This document shows positions 52,501 to 62,082 of a DNA stretch of 64,000 nt, in pieces. Each line of letters starts with the position of its first letter. Position 1 is the first letter of the stretch. The notes beneath the pieces are model-generated. The model ran no database searches. It was not told the origin of the DNA and was given only the letters and a program-made list of their open reading frames with translations. Made by a program: the position numbers and the translations under genes. Source of the DNA: Chitinophaga sp. H8 (GTDB taxonomy: Bacteria > Bacteroidota > Bacteroidia > Chitinophagales > Chitinophagaceae); the NCBI RefSeq assembly GCF_040567655.1, contig NZ_JBEXAC010000001.1, positions 3,348,001 to 3,412,000 of the forward strand, written 5' to 3'.

Positions 52501-53718
52501 TTATTTTAAAACCAGATCAGGGTTTCCCGGTCCAAAGTGTTTCAGCATCACAATAGGATCTGTAGCAGAAGCGTTTACTATTTTAACCCCTTCCACAGCA
52601 GCCTGTTCGCTGATAAAAAACTCATCATTAGTCAGTTGCCCGTAACGGATCAGGGAAGGCGTTTCTATATCCCACACACCCATTTTACCATGGCCCTGCA
52701 TCATAATGATACCATAAGCTGCACTATCTTTTATCACCACCGTTGCACCTGGTTGAATGGTCAGCTCTTTCGCACTGAAAGCATCTGATTTATAACAGAT
52801 CCAGTTTTCCGTATATCCCGCAGCCTGCATTTCTGCCAGGGGTTTTACCGGCTTAGGCGCCATGTAGCGGTTTTCATGAATATTAGGATCCAGGTTCAGA
52901 TCCCAGTCTATTACATCCAGCAGGGCCTCAAAATCGCCTATGCTTTCTTTTGGTGTACCATTCCACAATAGCTCTTCCGGAATAATCGCTTCATTTACCA
53001 GTGACTGGTACATGGCAAATACATCCGATGCTTTCTGTGGTTCATAAGTACATAAGCTACCTGGTGCGTGCAATAATCCTGGCGGCACATCCCATCCTGT
53101 TCCCGGATCTAGCTTAAAGGCCTGGGAATAGCTGGTGATCTTGTTATCACCCTTGGTAAAATTCTTCAGACACTCACGGATCTCATCTCTGGTAGTACCC
53201 GGAGAAATTCCCATAAATGTGTAAGGAAAATCACCCCCATGATTATTGAGCTGAGGTGGAAAATAATAAGCTTCCGGTTTGCCCAGCTGCCCAATCAATG
53301 CCGCTTTTTCGTCATTATGATGTATGTGATGGGGAAGTGGTCCCATATTATCAAAAAACTTGGAGTACATAGGCCATGCACCATAAGTATCCCACAAACG
53401 CTTGCCGATCACCGCACCTTTCAGCTCGCTGATCGCATCTTTTAATAAGATACGTTCTTCTTTTGTACCGTCATTAAAAATCACAACGCTTAACCCTTCA
53501 TTTTCGCCGGTTAATGGCCCATTCTTGGCGGGTGTAGTAGATGATAACCAACGTTCATCAATACCACCACGTACGCCACCCAATACATAATAATCGTCCG
53601 GATGAAGTTTAATCCTTCTTCCTGGTACACAAAATGATCTTGGTACCCAGTTAGGTGCCAGACGTAAAATTCCTTTTCCCTGATCAAAGGCTTTTTGAGC
53701 TAAACTTAATTTTTCCAT
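52501..53718 (-). CDS. Cupin-type sugar isomerase-like protein
   Basis: The 405-residue cytoplasmic protein contains features of a cupin related to class I mannose-6-phosphate isomerases: a metal-site candidate PLPHHIHHND (about 128-137), FKLDPGTGWDVPPGLLHAPG with a further His, and a C-terminal cupin strand set (ELTIQPGATVVIKDSAAYGI). Overall length and sequence are unlike ordinary ManA, so the substrate is probably another sugar or keto-sugar. It lies between the aldose-epimerase-like gene (21 bases) and the TIM-barrel isomerase (65 bases). Confidence 0.75.
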   Translation of the reverse strand: MEKLSLAQKAFDQGKGILRLAPNWVPRSFCVPGRRIKLHPDDYYVLGGVRGGIDERWLSSTTPAKNGPLTGENEGLSVVIFNDGTKEERILLKDAISELKGAVIGKRLWDTYGAWPMYSKFFDNMGPLPHHIHHNDEKAALIGQLGKPEAYYFPPQLNNHGGDFPYTFMGISPGTTRDEIRECLKNFTKGDNKITSYSQAFKLDPGTGWDVPPGLLHAPGSLCTYEPQKASDVFAMYQSLVNEAIIPEELLWNGTPKESIGDFEALLDVIDWDLNLDPNIHENRYMAPKPVKPLAEMQAAGYTENWICYKSDAFSAKELTIQPGATVVIKDSAAYGIIMMQGHGKMGVWDIETPSLIRYGQLTNDEFFISEQAAVEGVKIVNASATDPIVMLKHFGPGNPDLVLK

Positions 53719-53739
53719 TGGTTACAATTAATATGATTT

Positions 53740-54807
53740 TCAATTCACGTTAGTGGTATCGTTTAAAAATTTGTTGATGGCCTGCTGGTCGGTCAATATC
53801 CTGATATCCAGATGATAATTACATTGCTCTCCTGGTGCCAGCTGACGTAATGTACCTTGCTCTCTGGCCGCTTTCTGACCGATAGGTGGGTTAGTACCAG
53901 GCTCAAGCCCCATAATATACTCCCCTTCTCCCCAGTGCTGCCAGTTGGTTAGCCAGGGTAATTCCTTCTTCCGGAATTTTATAGCTACCGCCATATTGAG
54001 TGCAGGATTATACACCCCGCACGTACAAGTACCATCAGCATCTGCTGCCACATCAATGTAAGCAGCAGCTTCTCCCGTACCTGCATGACTGGCCAACGGA
54101 GGCGGACAGGTGTAAAAATCATTTCCTTCCCGGAAGATCTCACTGCTTTTTTCATCCCTGGATGTCCAGCTACCATTCCAGATGATACGGGCTCCTTCAT
54201 CTACTATTGGCCAACCAAAATTCATATGATATAACAGCATATGTGGCATAGGGGTATTGCCCCGGTTGATCACTTCGTCCTTTACCTGAATACCTGCTTC
54301 TCCCAGTACACCTGAAATGGTGCGTTTCAGAATAAGGTTGGGCCCTAATGCAGTAGCTTCCCGGATAATACCCGTAATACTCATCTCCAGCTTGCCCATA
54401 GCGGGGTCTGGCTGTATGATGGATATAATTTCAGCAGGTGCATTACTGATTCTTCCATGCAGGCTGCGTTCTCCAAATGCATCCTTATCGGGACCTCCAA
54501 CATGGGAGAGCCCACAGGTAGTAATCAATCCGCCACCAAAGGTTCGCAACCATTCAATGCCCTTATCCGAAAAGGGCGCTGGAGGTGTGATGCCTGTACA
54601 GCTCAGCCAGGACAAATTATGCTGATTATAAAATGCATCCATAATATCCATCGCCCGGTCAATTACCACCTTATAACGAAGGCCTGTACCTGTATTGATC
54701 CAGGCGATCCGCACTCCTCTGCCCGGACCATTATCGATGACCGCTGTTTCTATCCCTCCCAGCTGTGCATGATGGGATATTTTGCCTTTCCATTTCGGAT
54801 CACTCAT
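53740..54807 (-). CDS. DUF4432 family aldose 1-epimerase-like protein
   Basis: The 355-residue protein has the galactose-mutarotase-like beta-sandwich of DUF4432: GRGVRIAWINTGTGLRYKVV, FGGGLITTCGLSHVGG, MPHMLLYHMNFGWPIVDEGA and GEYIMGLEPGTNPPIGQKAA. The His in LLYHMNFGWP and the Glu in GLEPGTN occupy positions like the catalytic His and Glu of mutarotases. No export signal, so cytoplasmic. In this operon it may interconvert anomers of the sugar being oxidised. Confidence 0.87.
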   Translation of the reverse strand: MSDPKWKGKISHHAQLGGIETAVIDNGPGRGVRIAWINTGTGLRYKVVIDRAMDIMDAFYNQHNLSWLSCTGITPPAPFSDKGIEWLRTFGGGLITTCGLSHVGGPDKDAFGERSLHGRISNAPAEIISIIQPDPAMGKLEMSITGIIREATALGPNLILKRTISGVLGEAGIQVKDEVINRGNTPMPHMLLYHMNFGWPIVDEGARIIWNGSWTSRDEKSSEIFREGNDFYTCPPPLASHAGTGEAAAYIDVAADADGTCTCGVYNPALNMAVAIKFRKKELPWLTNWQHWGEGEYIMGLEPGTNPPIGQKAAREQGTLRQLAPGEQCNYHLDIRILTDQQAINKFLNDTTNVN

Positions 54808-54836
54808 AATGCCACTTTTATTTTATCTCCCTATTA

Positions 54837-57524
54837 TTATTTTTTAGCTACAAAAACAGTGTCCTGTGCATTACCGCCAGACTTCAAATAAGCAATAAGA
54901 TCTCTCAGTTCATCTTCATTCAGCCTGTTAATCAATCCTGGCAACATAGGAGAAACAGTAGAAACGGCGGTATTCTTCACATCTTTCTTCAGTACTTCTT
55001 TCAATACCTGTGGTGCAAATGGATTCTGGGAGATATAGTATTTCTCGCTATCCTGTTTTACCAACCGGCCTACTACTGATCCACCTGCTTTCAGTTTAAA
55101 TTCGGTAGCGCCATACTGATCAGAAATAGTTTTTCCCGGATCAATGATCGCTTCCAGAATATCCTTTGTAGAAAAGCGGCTACCCAGTTGTGTCAGGTCA
55201 GGACCGGCAGTACCGCCTTCTCCACGCATACCATGACAGGCGCCACAAAGAGATGCGGTAAACATGGCTTTACCCTGTTCATAATTACGGGGGCCCTCTC
55301 CTTTCTCAACAACAGCCAATGCCTCTTCTACATTCCAGCCTCTTCCTGGTCCTTTAGGTTGAACAGATCCCTGCACCGTATTATTACGGGAAGTGTTTAC
55401 AAGAGAATCGCCGGATATAGCATTGAAATGCGCGAAGTCAGGTTTAGGCACATTATTAAGTGCATTTTTCCTGGCATTGTCAATAAAGCCGACGAAGCTG
55501 TGTCCACCTTTATAACTAAATGCTTTATAGAACCACTGGAAGTATTGATCCCGCAGCTCAGGTGTCCAGCCATTTTTAGCAGCACTAAGCGCTATTGCAT
55601 AATAGGTTTGTTGTAAAGGAGGCATTTTGGATAACATGTTGGCAATATCCATTCCGTATTGTGGATTACGCAGGATCAGATCAGACGATTCCATCGCTGT
55701 TTTCTGGCCGGTGGTATCATCTACGGCTACGCTCATCAATGCCATTGTTTTAGCCACTGCTTCCGGAGCATCCAGGTATACCATCAGTTTGCTCAAGGAC
55801 CGGTTCAGGTCATTTGTTTTAGCCGGGTATTGCGGATTCAGGTAAGCAGCCAATTGTGCTTTGGTAGCAGCATCTGGTTCACCCATGCGGGCACAAACCA
55901 GTTCAATTGCACGCAGGAAATCTATTTGTTGCTGTTCCGTCAGCTGTGTATAATCCACGCCCATCAGTGATTTCAATGCCTGTGTTTTCACAGCGGCATT
56001 CCCCTGACGAGCCAGGGCCAGCGTAGCAGTAGTTAATGCAACCGGATCTTTTTCGTTTAATACGCGGTCCTGCCATTGGGCTACCGGCTGATGCTCTAAA
56101 GCAATTCTTGCCGCAAAGCGGATAAAGCGGTCACTATGCTTTAAATAAGGCCAAACAAAATCAACGGCACCTGCTTTAGGGGCACCATGGTATTCTTCCA
56201 GCTGACGACGTAACTTCTGGTCTGCTGTTGGCTCCACTGCCACCATTTCACCTTTTTCAGCATCTTTTCCGGTGTAATAAATACGGTAAAGATCTGACTC
56301 CAGCCTGCGGCCGCCAGTTAGGAAATACATAGCACCATCAGGTCCTATAGCACCATCTGTTAATGGCAAAGGAGAACCGGACAAGAATTCTTCTGCATTG
56401 GCTTTATAAGATGCTCCGTCTGCCTGCGTCTGGATAGCATAGATAATACCAAAGCTCCAGTCAAAGGCAAACAGGGATTTGCGGTATTTCTCCGGGAAGT
56501 TAGCATGACCACCATAAATAAAGTTAGTAGGTGATCCTTGTCCTATATTTAATAAAGGAGGAAGGTTATCTGGGTAGCGGGGCGACCATTTTTCGGTACC
56601 TGCACGCCAGCCGTATTCACTGCCGCTGGTTACATGGCAGATACGTGTAGGACGGTACCAGGGCGTTCCAAAATCCCACTCCATATCTGAATCATAGGTA
56701 AAGAGCTCGCCGGCATCATTAAAGGCAATATCAAACGGATTACGGTATCCTGAGCTTACCAGTTCCCAATTGGTACCGGTAGAGTCAATATGGGCAATCC
56801 ATCCACCATGGTTAGCTACCGTATTGTCATGTCCGTTAGGGTCCCGCAGCAATGGCAGCACATTGTCTATCTGCCATACCGGAAGCGCCCTATAGCTATC
56901 CATTTTAGGGATCGCGGTAAAGTTACCTGCCACCACATACATGGATTTTTTATCCGGAGATAAAACGATGCTGTGAGGGCCGTGTTCTCCCTCTCCATCC
57001 AAAGCTTTCAGCAAAGTGATTTTATCAAACTGGTCGTCACCGTTTGTATCTTGTAAACGGTATAATCCACTACCTTTTTTAAATTCATCATTGCTGCTGT
57101 GATTTACCATCACATACAAACTATTAAAGGCATATAACAAACCCTGTGCATATCCCATGGATACTTTGGGTTTGGCAGTGTCTTTACTGTTACTGTCGAT
57201 GATGTCCAGTTTTTCTACTTTAGGTTTGGTAGTATCCCCGATTGCCGGAAGTACCAAGCGGTACAAGGAGCCATACTGGTCGGATACAATCATTCTTCCT
57301 TTATCGTCAAATGTCATGGACACCCAGGAACCTAATCCCTCTGCGGAAGGATTATATAAATGCTCCGCACGAAAATCTGCCGGGAGTTTAAGTTTTGCAA
57401 TCTTCGGATCCGCGTTGGCCTCATCCGATGCCGGATCTTTTACTGAGTTACAGGAAATTCCTACAAGAATAGCAACTGTAAGGGTAAATAGTGATTTTAG
57501 AGATGGGTTGCTGGATATACGCAT
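54837..57524 (-). CDS. PVC-type haem lipoprotein: beta-propeller, HEAT-like region and cytochrome c domain
   Basis: First gene of the eight-gene operon, 895 residues. A lipoprotein signal (LVGISC, about Cys25) anchors it in the envelope. Residues about 45-440 form a propeller like that of sorbosone/glucose dehydrogenases (GPHSIVLSPDKKSMYVVAGN, SGYRNPFDIAFNDAGELFTY, DGAIGPDGAMYFLTGG). About 450-690 are helical repeats, and the C-terminal part holds a cytochrome c domain (ASLCGACHGMRGEGG) with a putative-haem-binding extension (LKAGGSVVGRLVKQ, then LNEDELRDLIAYL). The domain order is the one seen in large Planctomycete cytochromes. It probably passes electrons from a periplasmic sugar oxidation to the respiratory chain. 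Confidence 0.9.
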   Translation of the reverse strand: MRISSNPSLKSLFTLTVAILVGISCNSVKDPASDEANADPKIAKLKLPADFRAEHLYNPSAEGLGSWVSMTFDDKGRMIVSDQYGSLYRLVLPAIGDTTKPKVEKLDIIDSNSKDTAKPKVSMGYAQGLLYAFNSLYVMVNHSSNDEFKKGSGLYRLQDTNGDDQFDKITLLKALDGEGEHGPHSIVLSPDKKSMYVVAGNFTAIPKMDSYRALPVWQIDNVLPLLRDPNGHDNTVANHGGWIAHIDSTGTNWELVSSGYRNPFDIAFNDAGELFTYDSDMEWDFGTPWYRPTRICHVTSGSEYGWRAGTEKWSPRYPDNLPPLLNIGQGSPTNFIYGGHANFPEKYRKSLFAFDWSFGIIYAIQTQADGASYKANAEEFLSGSPLPLTDGAIGPDGAMYFLTGGRRLESDLYRIYYTGKDAEKGEMVAVEPTADQKLRRQLEEYHGAPKAGAVDFVWPYLKHSDRFIRFAARIALEHQPVAQWQDRVLNEKDPVALTTATLALARQGNAAVKTQALKSLMGVDYTQLTEQQQIDFLRAIELVCARMGEPDAATKAQLAAYLNPQYPAKTNDLNRSLSKLMVYLDAPEAVAKTMALMSVAVDDTTGQKTAMESSDLILRNPQYGMDIANMLSKMPPLQQTYYAIALSAAKNGWTPELRDQYFQWFYKAFSYKGGHSFVGFIDNARKNALNNVPKPDFAHFNAISGDSLVNTSRNNTVQGSVQPKGPGRGWNVEEALAVVEKGEGPRNYEQGKAMFTASLCGACHGMRGEGGTAGPDLTQLGSRFSTKDILEAIIDPGKTISDQYGATEFKLKAGGSVVGRLVKQDSEKYYISQNPFAPQVLKEVLKKDVKNTAVSTVSPMLPGLINRLNEDELRDLIAYLKSGGNAQDTVFVAKK

Positions 57525-57877
57525 AGTAAGTTTTACTTAATAATAATGATGCTGAATCTTAAAGTTTGTTAATTGGCTCTCTTATAATATAATAAGGTAA
57601 ACCAATCATTCATGATAATAGATATTATTTCTAATCATAACGTGTTGTTTTAGATTACGTGGAAGCCCATGGCGTTATGGCATTTAAGATAATATAATGA
57701 AAATAGGTGTCCATCCTATTCTGTCCTATACACTTCCGGGATAATTCCAGGGATATCTGACAAGCCCGCCCAAGCCGTAGTATCAAGTTATCAGTACTTA
57801 TTTGTATATTTATTATCATTGTGATGACCGGTAAGCATTCCCGGCAAAAAATACGATACCCCTAAATAAATTCCACC
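57525..57877. other. Divergent control region of the cytochrome operon and the DUF1624 gene
   Basis: No gene is seen in 353 bases. The side near the cytochrome operon is very AT-rich and contains CTTATAATATAATAAG (about 57579-57594), nearly a palindrome. The other side carries several TATTTG-like words (around 57800) but no exact TAnnTTTG with a -33 TTG. Confidence 0.35.
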
Positions 57878-59059
57878 ATGCCATCGTCTTCCTATCGTAT
57901 TGCTTCTATAGATATCCTAAGAGGTATTATCATGATAATTATGGCATTAGACCATACCCGGGATTTCTTTCATCAAACGGCTATTACTGCCGATCCCCTG
58001 GATATTGCTACGACTACTCCTGCGTTATACTTCACCCGTTGGATTACACACTATTGTGCACCGTTGTTTGTATTTCTTTCCGGCATATCCGCTTTTCTGG
58101 CCGCACAACGGAGAACACGCCAACAAGCCAGCCTTTTTCTGATAAAGAGAGGGTTATGGCTGGTCTTAATAGAAATTACCCTGGTTACGCTGGGGCTAAC
58201 CTTTAATCCCTTCTATAATTTTATCATTCTGCAGGTAATATGGGCCATTGGCTGGAGTATGGTCATTCTGGGCCTTTTAAGCCGCCTGGGTTACAAAGCA
58301 GTATTAATTACCGGGTTGGTTCTGTTCTTTGGGCACAACCTCTCCAATTATGCCACCCTGCCGGCTACAGGCGTTACAGGCATATTATGGTCTGCCTTGC
58401 TCACCTCCCCCGGTATTGTAGTACCATTGGATACTCATCATTTTGTGGGGATCTTTTATACCATCCTTCCATGGACAGGAGTAATGCTCCTGGGATATTG
58501 TACAGGGTATTTATATACGCAGGCGTATCCGGCAGAAAAGCGGAAACATGTGCTCCTTTCAGCCGGATTTTTCCTGGTGGCGCTGTTTATGAGCCTCCGT
58601 ATCATTAATGTATATGGTAATCCACTTCCGTGGAAACCACAGCAGGATTTTCTCTCCAACCTGCTGGCCTTTCTTAACACCAGCAAATATCCCCCCTCCC
58701 TCCAATACCTTTGTATGACATTAGGCCCTGGTTTGGTGGCCCTCCCCTTGCTGGAAAACGCCAAAACAGGATGGGCCCGGATAGTCAGCGTATATGGCAG
58801 CGTGCCCTTCTTCTATTATCTGCTGCATTTTTATTTATTACACAGTTTGCTGGTAATCGTCTTTTTCCTGTCGGGGTATACCGCTGCTCAAATTGCAGAT
58901 CCGGCTTCCATTTTCCTCTTCCGGCCGGCACAATTTGGATTCAGCTTACCTTTCGTATATACCATATGGATAGGGGCGGTTATTTTATTGTATTTCCCCT
59001 GCCGCCGGTTTCAACAGTATAAAAAGCAGCATACCCACTGGTGGTTAAGCTATGTATAA
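57878..59059 (+). CDS. DUF1624 integral membrane protein (acyltransferase-like)
   Basis: The 393-residue protein has about 10 membrane helices. The N-terminal signature RIASIDILRGIIMIIMALDH, followed by TRDFFH and YCAPLFVFLSGISAFLAAQR, is that of the heparan-alpha-glucosaminide acetyltransferase-related DUF1624/DUF5009 family, with the His (ALDH) thought to carry the acyl group. It probably moves acetyl groups across the inner membrane to a glycan. It is convergent with the DUF6268 gene across five bases and divergent from the cytochrome operon. Confidence 0.87.
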   Translation: MPSSSYRIASIDILRGIIMIIMALDHTRDFFHQTAITADPLDIATTTPALYFTRWITHYCAPLFVFLSGISAFLAAQRRTRQQASLFLIKRGLWLVLIEITLVTLGLTFNPFYNFIILQVIWAIGWSMVILGLLSRLGYKAVLITGLVLFFGHNLSNYATLPATGVTGILWSALLTSPGIVVPLDTHHFVGIFYTILPWTGVMLLGYCTGYLYTQAYPAEKRKHVLLSAGFFLVALFMSLRIINVYGNPLPWKPQQDFLSNLLAFLNTSKYPPSLQYLCMTLGPGLVALPLLENAKTGWARIVSVYGSVPFFYYLLHFYLLHSLLVIVFFLSGYTAAQIADPASIFLFRPAQFGFSLPFVYTIWIGAVILLYFPCRRFQQYKKQHTHWWLSYV

Positions 59060-59064
59060 TCATA

Positions 59065-60018
59065 TTACCTGCGGGCTGGCGCAAAATTCCAGCGCAAACC
59101 TGCACTGAGGAAATAATTGGTGGCCAGCCGGTGCTCTGCTTTAGGCTTAAACATTTCTGACAACTTCTTTTCCTGGAAACTGGTAGTACTAAAAAGCATA
59201 CTTCCTCCTGAAGCAATAAAATCAATCTTCCGGCTCAGATGCCATGTATTTTCAAGCCCCAACTTCATTTCGGCATAGCCCATCAGCCGTTTGCCATCGG
59301 TACGTTTTTCTACATCATAGGCGGCTCCCTGCATCCGGAACGCCAATCCAATATCTGCATACCGGTTCAATCTCGTGGATACACTCAGCTTCTCCGGGAA
59401 AACAACATCTATCTTAAACCGTTCGCCGGTTTTCCACTGTACTAAAAACGCGGGTAATACCATGGGCATACCAAATGAATTGGTTAGCACGACGCCAATA
59501 CCATAAGATAATTTAGGGTTATGTTTTCTGATAAAGACTACTCCTCCGTTCACAAACAAGTCATTCTGATCTATCTTTTCCATGTCTGTATTGATCCCTG
59601 CTGATAAGAGTGCCAGCATTGTCCACCGCTTATTTAAGCTCCGGTAATGCTGCAATCCTATCTGAGTACCCAGTAACTCATCCGGATATATATTCTTCTC
59701 ATAATCTTTATTTTCCAGCTGTGCATAAGACCCTGATAAAGACGCAGACCACACCCTTAGCTTCCCCGTGGCAGTATCTACTTTATTGGAAAGTAAAAAG
59801 GCGGCACCAAAATTAAAGCGCTGCTGGGAAGTAGTGGAGCCTGTTTTAACGCTATCTTCCGGTCTTATATAACGTGAGGCGGGTAAATAATCAACACTTA
59901 TGGCCATACCTGGCCCATTTAAAGAAGCACCCCCTAATTGGGCAAACAACAAATCAGCTTGCGTAAGTAATCCCAATAACAGGCATAACTGAATAATAAA
60001 TCTCTGCTGGCGTATCAT
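59065..60018 (-). CDS. Predicted outer-membrane beta-barrel protein (DUF6268-like)
   Basis: The 317-residue protein has a Sec signal (ending LLFAQ, about residue 27) and a series of alternating amphipathic strands with terminal aromatic residues, ending SAGLRWNFAPARR, which suggests a 10-14 strand outer-membrane barrel. The pattern resembles the DUF6268 family of Bacteroidota. No function is known. It stands alone on its strand, with a 110-base gap to the next upstream gene. Confidence 0.75.
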   Translation of the reverse strand: MIRQQRFIIQLCLLLGLLTQADLLFAQLGGASLNGPGMAISVDYLPASRYIRPEDSVKTGSTTSQQRFNFGAAFLLSNKVDTATGKLRVWSASLSGSYAQLENKDYEKNIYPDELLGTQIGLQHYRSLNKRWTMLALLSAGINTDMEKIDQNDLFVNGGVVFIRKHNPKLSYGIGVVLTNSFGMPMVLPAFLVQWKTGERFKIDVVFPEKLSVSTRLNRYADIGLAFRMQGAAYDVEKRTDGKRLMGYAEMKLGLENTWHLSRKIDFIASGGSMLFSTTSFQEKKLSEMFKPKAEHRLATNYFLSAGLRWNFAPARR

Positions 60019-60130
60019 GTCAGGTGTAATTGTTTACACTGTGACTGACTTATATCTGTTTACCCCTACGACAACGAATATTATTTTTCAGCTCCGTTGG
60101 CATGAGCCATAAGCGAAGTGTACAAAGGCA

Positions 60131-60787
60131 TCAGGATCTCCTGGGAGCCAGGAAAAGATTATTCATCAACAAGATGAACATCCCAATAATATAATAGGCC
60201 AATGCGAGCAAACCTATGTTACGGAATACTTCAGGATACCCTAATGTATTTACATCAACAAACGGGTAAGGATATTCATGACATATAACTCCCCGGATCA
60301 AAGCATAAATACCATATAACAAAGGATAAAAGAGCCATTTTACGGCGCTTTTATATTCCTGCCTGACTATAATACCAAACAATAACCAGTACACCAGATA
60401 AAAAACAGGTACCCCATAATGTAATACCGTATCAACAATAGCCTGCCAACCAGTAGGATTCCAGGTATTAGCCAGCAGCAAATGATATACAATGGCCACT
60501 ATGAGGATATAAACCAGTGTACCGGTCTGGATAAGCGGCTTTGTTAAAAAGGTGTTCAGCCGGGATGTGGGTGCCAGCCAACCAGTAATAAAATGACATG
60601 CAACCAGGGTATTCGTCCATATCGTCATGTAACTAAATACCCGGATGATTGCGCCACCATAAGTAACACCGGGCTTAAAGGGTGCTACCAATACCAGATA
60701 TAATTGTGCCAATACTCCCCACGTACTCAATAAAGCACCTGCAATCAGGAAAAACTTTTTTAGGCCAGTGGTGGAGCTAGTTTTCAT
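60131..60787 (-). CDS. Pr6Pr-family integral membrane protein
   Basis: The 218-residue protein has six predicted membrane helices. The pattern (GGAIIRVFSYMTIWTNTLVA, then FYLVYWLLFG, YPLLYGIYALIRG, and a C-terminal helix) matches the Pr6Pr/FAR-17a-like family, whose role in bacteria is unknown; animal relatives (AIG1/ADTRP) hydrolyse fatty-acid esters of hydroxy fatty acids. The catalytic Thr/His of those relatives may correspond to the Thr in TIWTNTLVA and a His near VICHEYPY. It lies five bases after the small lipoprotein gene and downstream of the RiPP genes, in the same orientation. Confidence 0.82.
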   Translation of the reverse strand: MKTSSTTGLKKFFLIAGALLSTWGVLAQLYLVLVAPFKPGVTYGGAIIRVFSYMTIWTNTLVACHFITGWLAPTSRLNTFLTKPLIQTGTLVYILIVAIVYHLLLANTWNPTGWQAIVDTVLHYGVPVFYLVYWLLFGIIVRQEYKSAVKWLFYPLLYGIYALIRGVICHEYPYPFVDVNTLGYPEVFRNIGLLALAYYIIGMFILLMNNLFLAPRRS

Positions 60788-60792
60788 ATACG

Positions 60793-61260
60793 TTAGTCCA
60801 GTTTGGTAAACGTATTAAAAATAGAATCTTTTGTGGTGAATATTAATTTTCCCGTGAAATATTTCTCCAGGCGCACTTCCTGTTTTCGCTCCGGCATAGG
60901 AGGCCTGTACCCAAACCCTATTACCAGAGAATCCAGGTACAGATATTCAATGTGCATGTTTTCAAAACCCCGTTCTTTCATGTGCTTCACCCCCTGCCGG
61001 CTCTTTTCGTTAAAATGCTCGAATAGCAACAAATCATTGGGGAAAAAGCCCTTTTCAAAACGGTACTGCCTGATAGCTGCTACAAAGCCTTCAGACGGAT
61101 ACACTGTTCGTTTCGCTTTTTTCTTACTCATCGGAACATAAAAGGAGGGGCCTACATCAGCATCGTCAGTATGATACGAGGAAGTTCTCTTACTGTAGTT
61201 ATAGGTCAGACATCCACTAAACATCATGGTAACAAGCAAGAGCAAAACAATTTTGTTCAT
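60793..61260 (-). CDS. Small lipoprotein of unknown function
   Basis: The 155-residue protein has a clear lipoprotein signal (TMMFSGC, Cys17). The mature part is basic and aromatic, with a helix-rich middle (YPSEGFVAAIRQYRFEKGFF) and predicted strands at the end. No family recognised. It is encoded 72 bases after the HvfC-like gene and five bases before the Pr6Pr gene, all on the minus strand, so it may belong to the RiPP operon. The 72-base gap leaves room for an independent promoter. Confidence 0.7.
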   Translation of the reverse strand: MNKIVLLLLVTMMFSGCLTYNYSKRTSSYHTDDADVGPSFYVPMSKKKAKRTVYPSEGFVAAIRQYRFEKGFFPNDLLLFEHFNEKSRQGVKHMKERGFENMHIEYLYLDSLVIGFGYRPPMPERKQEVRLEKYFTGKLIFTTKDSIFNTFTKLD

Positions 61261-61332
61261 GGCTATAGGTTATTGGGGCTATGTTTAAATGCTTAAATTG
61301 ATTTTAAGGAGAAAGATATAAAAAATAAACAA

Positions 61333-62082
61333 CTACGGCTTGACCCCCATAACAAAATGCTGTTGCTGCATTTGCTGCAAAAATACCAGGGTATCTTTTT
61401 GCAGGGAGGGAATATCAGTTAAATTCAAAGAAGGGGCAAATTCAAGTAATGCAGACAGCGGATTTCCCTGTGCCAGTTGCTCTACTGTAAATGCAAGCCA
61501 GGGAGACAGGTCAATAAACTGCACCTCTCCACTTCCCGGCTGCCGGTATATCAATACATAATAGGTACCTTTTTTAGCCACCAGTTCCCTGACAGGGGCT
61601 ATTAAATGAACCGGGTAAGCCAGCGCCAGCAATCTGAATTCAGGGTTTAATACCAGCTCTTCTTCCAGCCAATTACCATTCCGCCGGTATGGAGGTACCG
61701 GAAGGTCTTCCATGTTATATACTTCCATCTCTGCCCATTCAAAACTAAGCAGGTCATTCAGATAAGGTAATGCGTAGCTTTCCTCCCAGTTATGTTCTAC
61801 TGCATAAGTGTAAAACTCCAGTGGCAGCTTCCACATCTGGTACGACTGGCAATGGTGATTACTGAAAAAGTCCTGCAGCATCTTATCCCATTTGCGTCGG
61901 GGGATATTATTATAAGCAATGGGAAATGCGGATGCCATCGTATCCTGGATTACATTAAATACGAGGCGGCGGTAATGTTTCAGTCTGTTGGCAGGAATAC
62001 CTGGCAGATCTGCTTTTTTACCGGTGCGGCAATACTTCGAAAAGTTTTGCTGAATATGATAGGTGTCAGGCAACAAATTCAT
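61333..62082 (-). CDS. HvfC/BufC-type partner protein (DUF2063) of the DUF692 enzyme
   Basis: The 249-residue protein has an N-terminal DUF2063 helical domain (about 1-95; LKHYRRLVFNVIQDTMASAF and LQDFFSNHHCQSYQMWKLPL) and a C-terminal domain (about 110-245) typical of HvfC/BufC. These proteins bind the precursor peptide and present it to the DUF692 oxidase. Its start overlaps the end of the enzyme gene by 17 bases, so the two are translationally coupled. Together with the Cys-rich precursor gene this is the standard three-gene core of bufferin/Hvf clusters. Confidence 0.88.
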   Translation of the reverse strand: MNLLPDTYHIQQNFSKYCRTGKKADLPGIPANRLKHYRRLVFNVIQDTMASAFPIAYNNIPRRKWDKMLQDFFSNHHCQSYQMWKLPLEFYTYAVEHNWEESYALPYLNDLLSFEWAEMEVYNMEDLPVPPYRRNGNWLEEELVLNPEFRLLALAYPVHLIAPVRELVAKKGTYYVLIYRQPGSGEVQFIDLSPWLAFTVEQLAQGNPLSALLEFAPSLNLTDIPSLQKDTLVFLQQMQQQHFVMGVKP

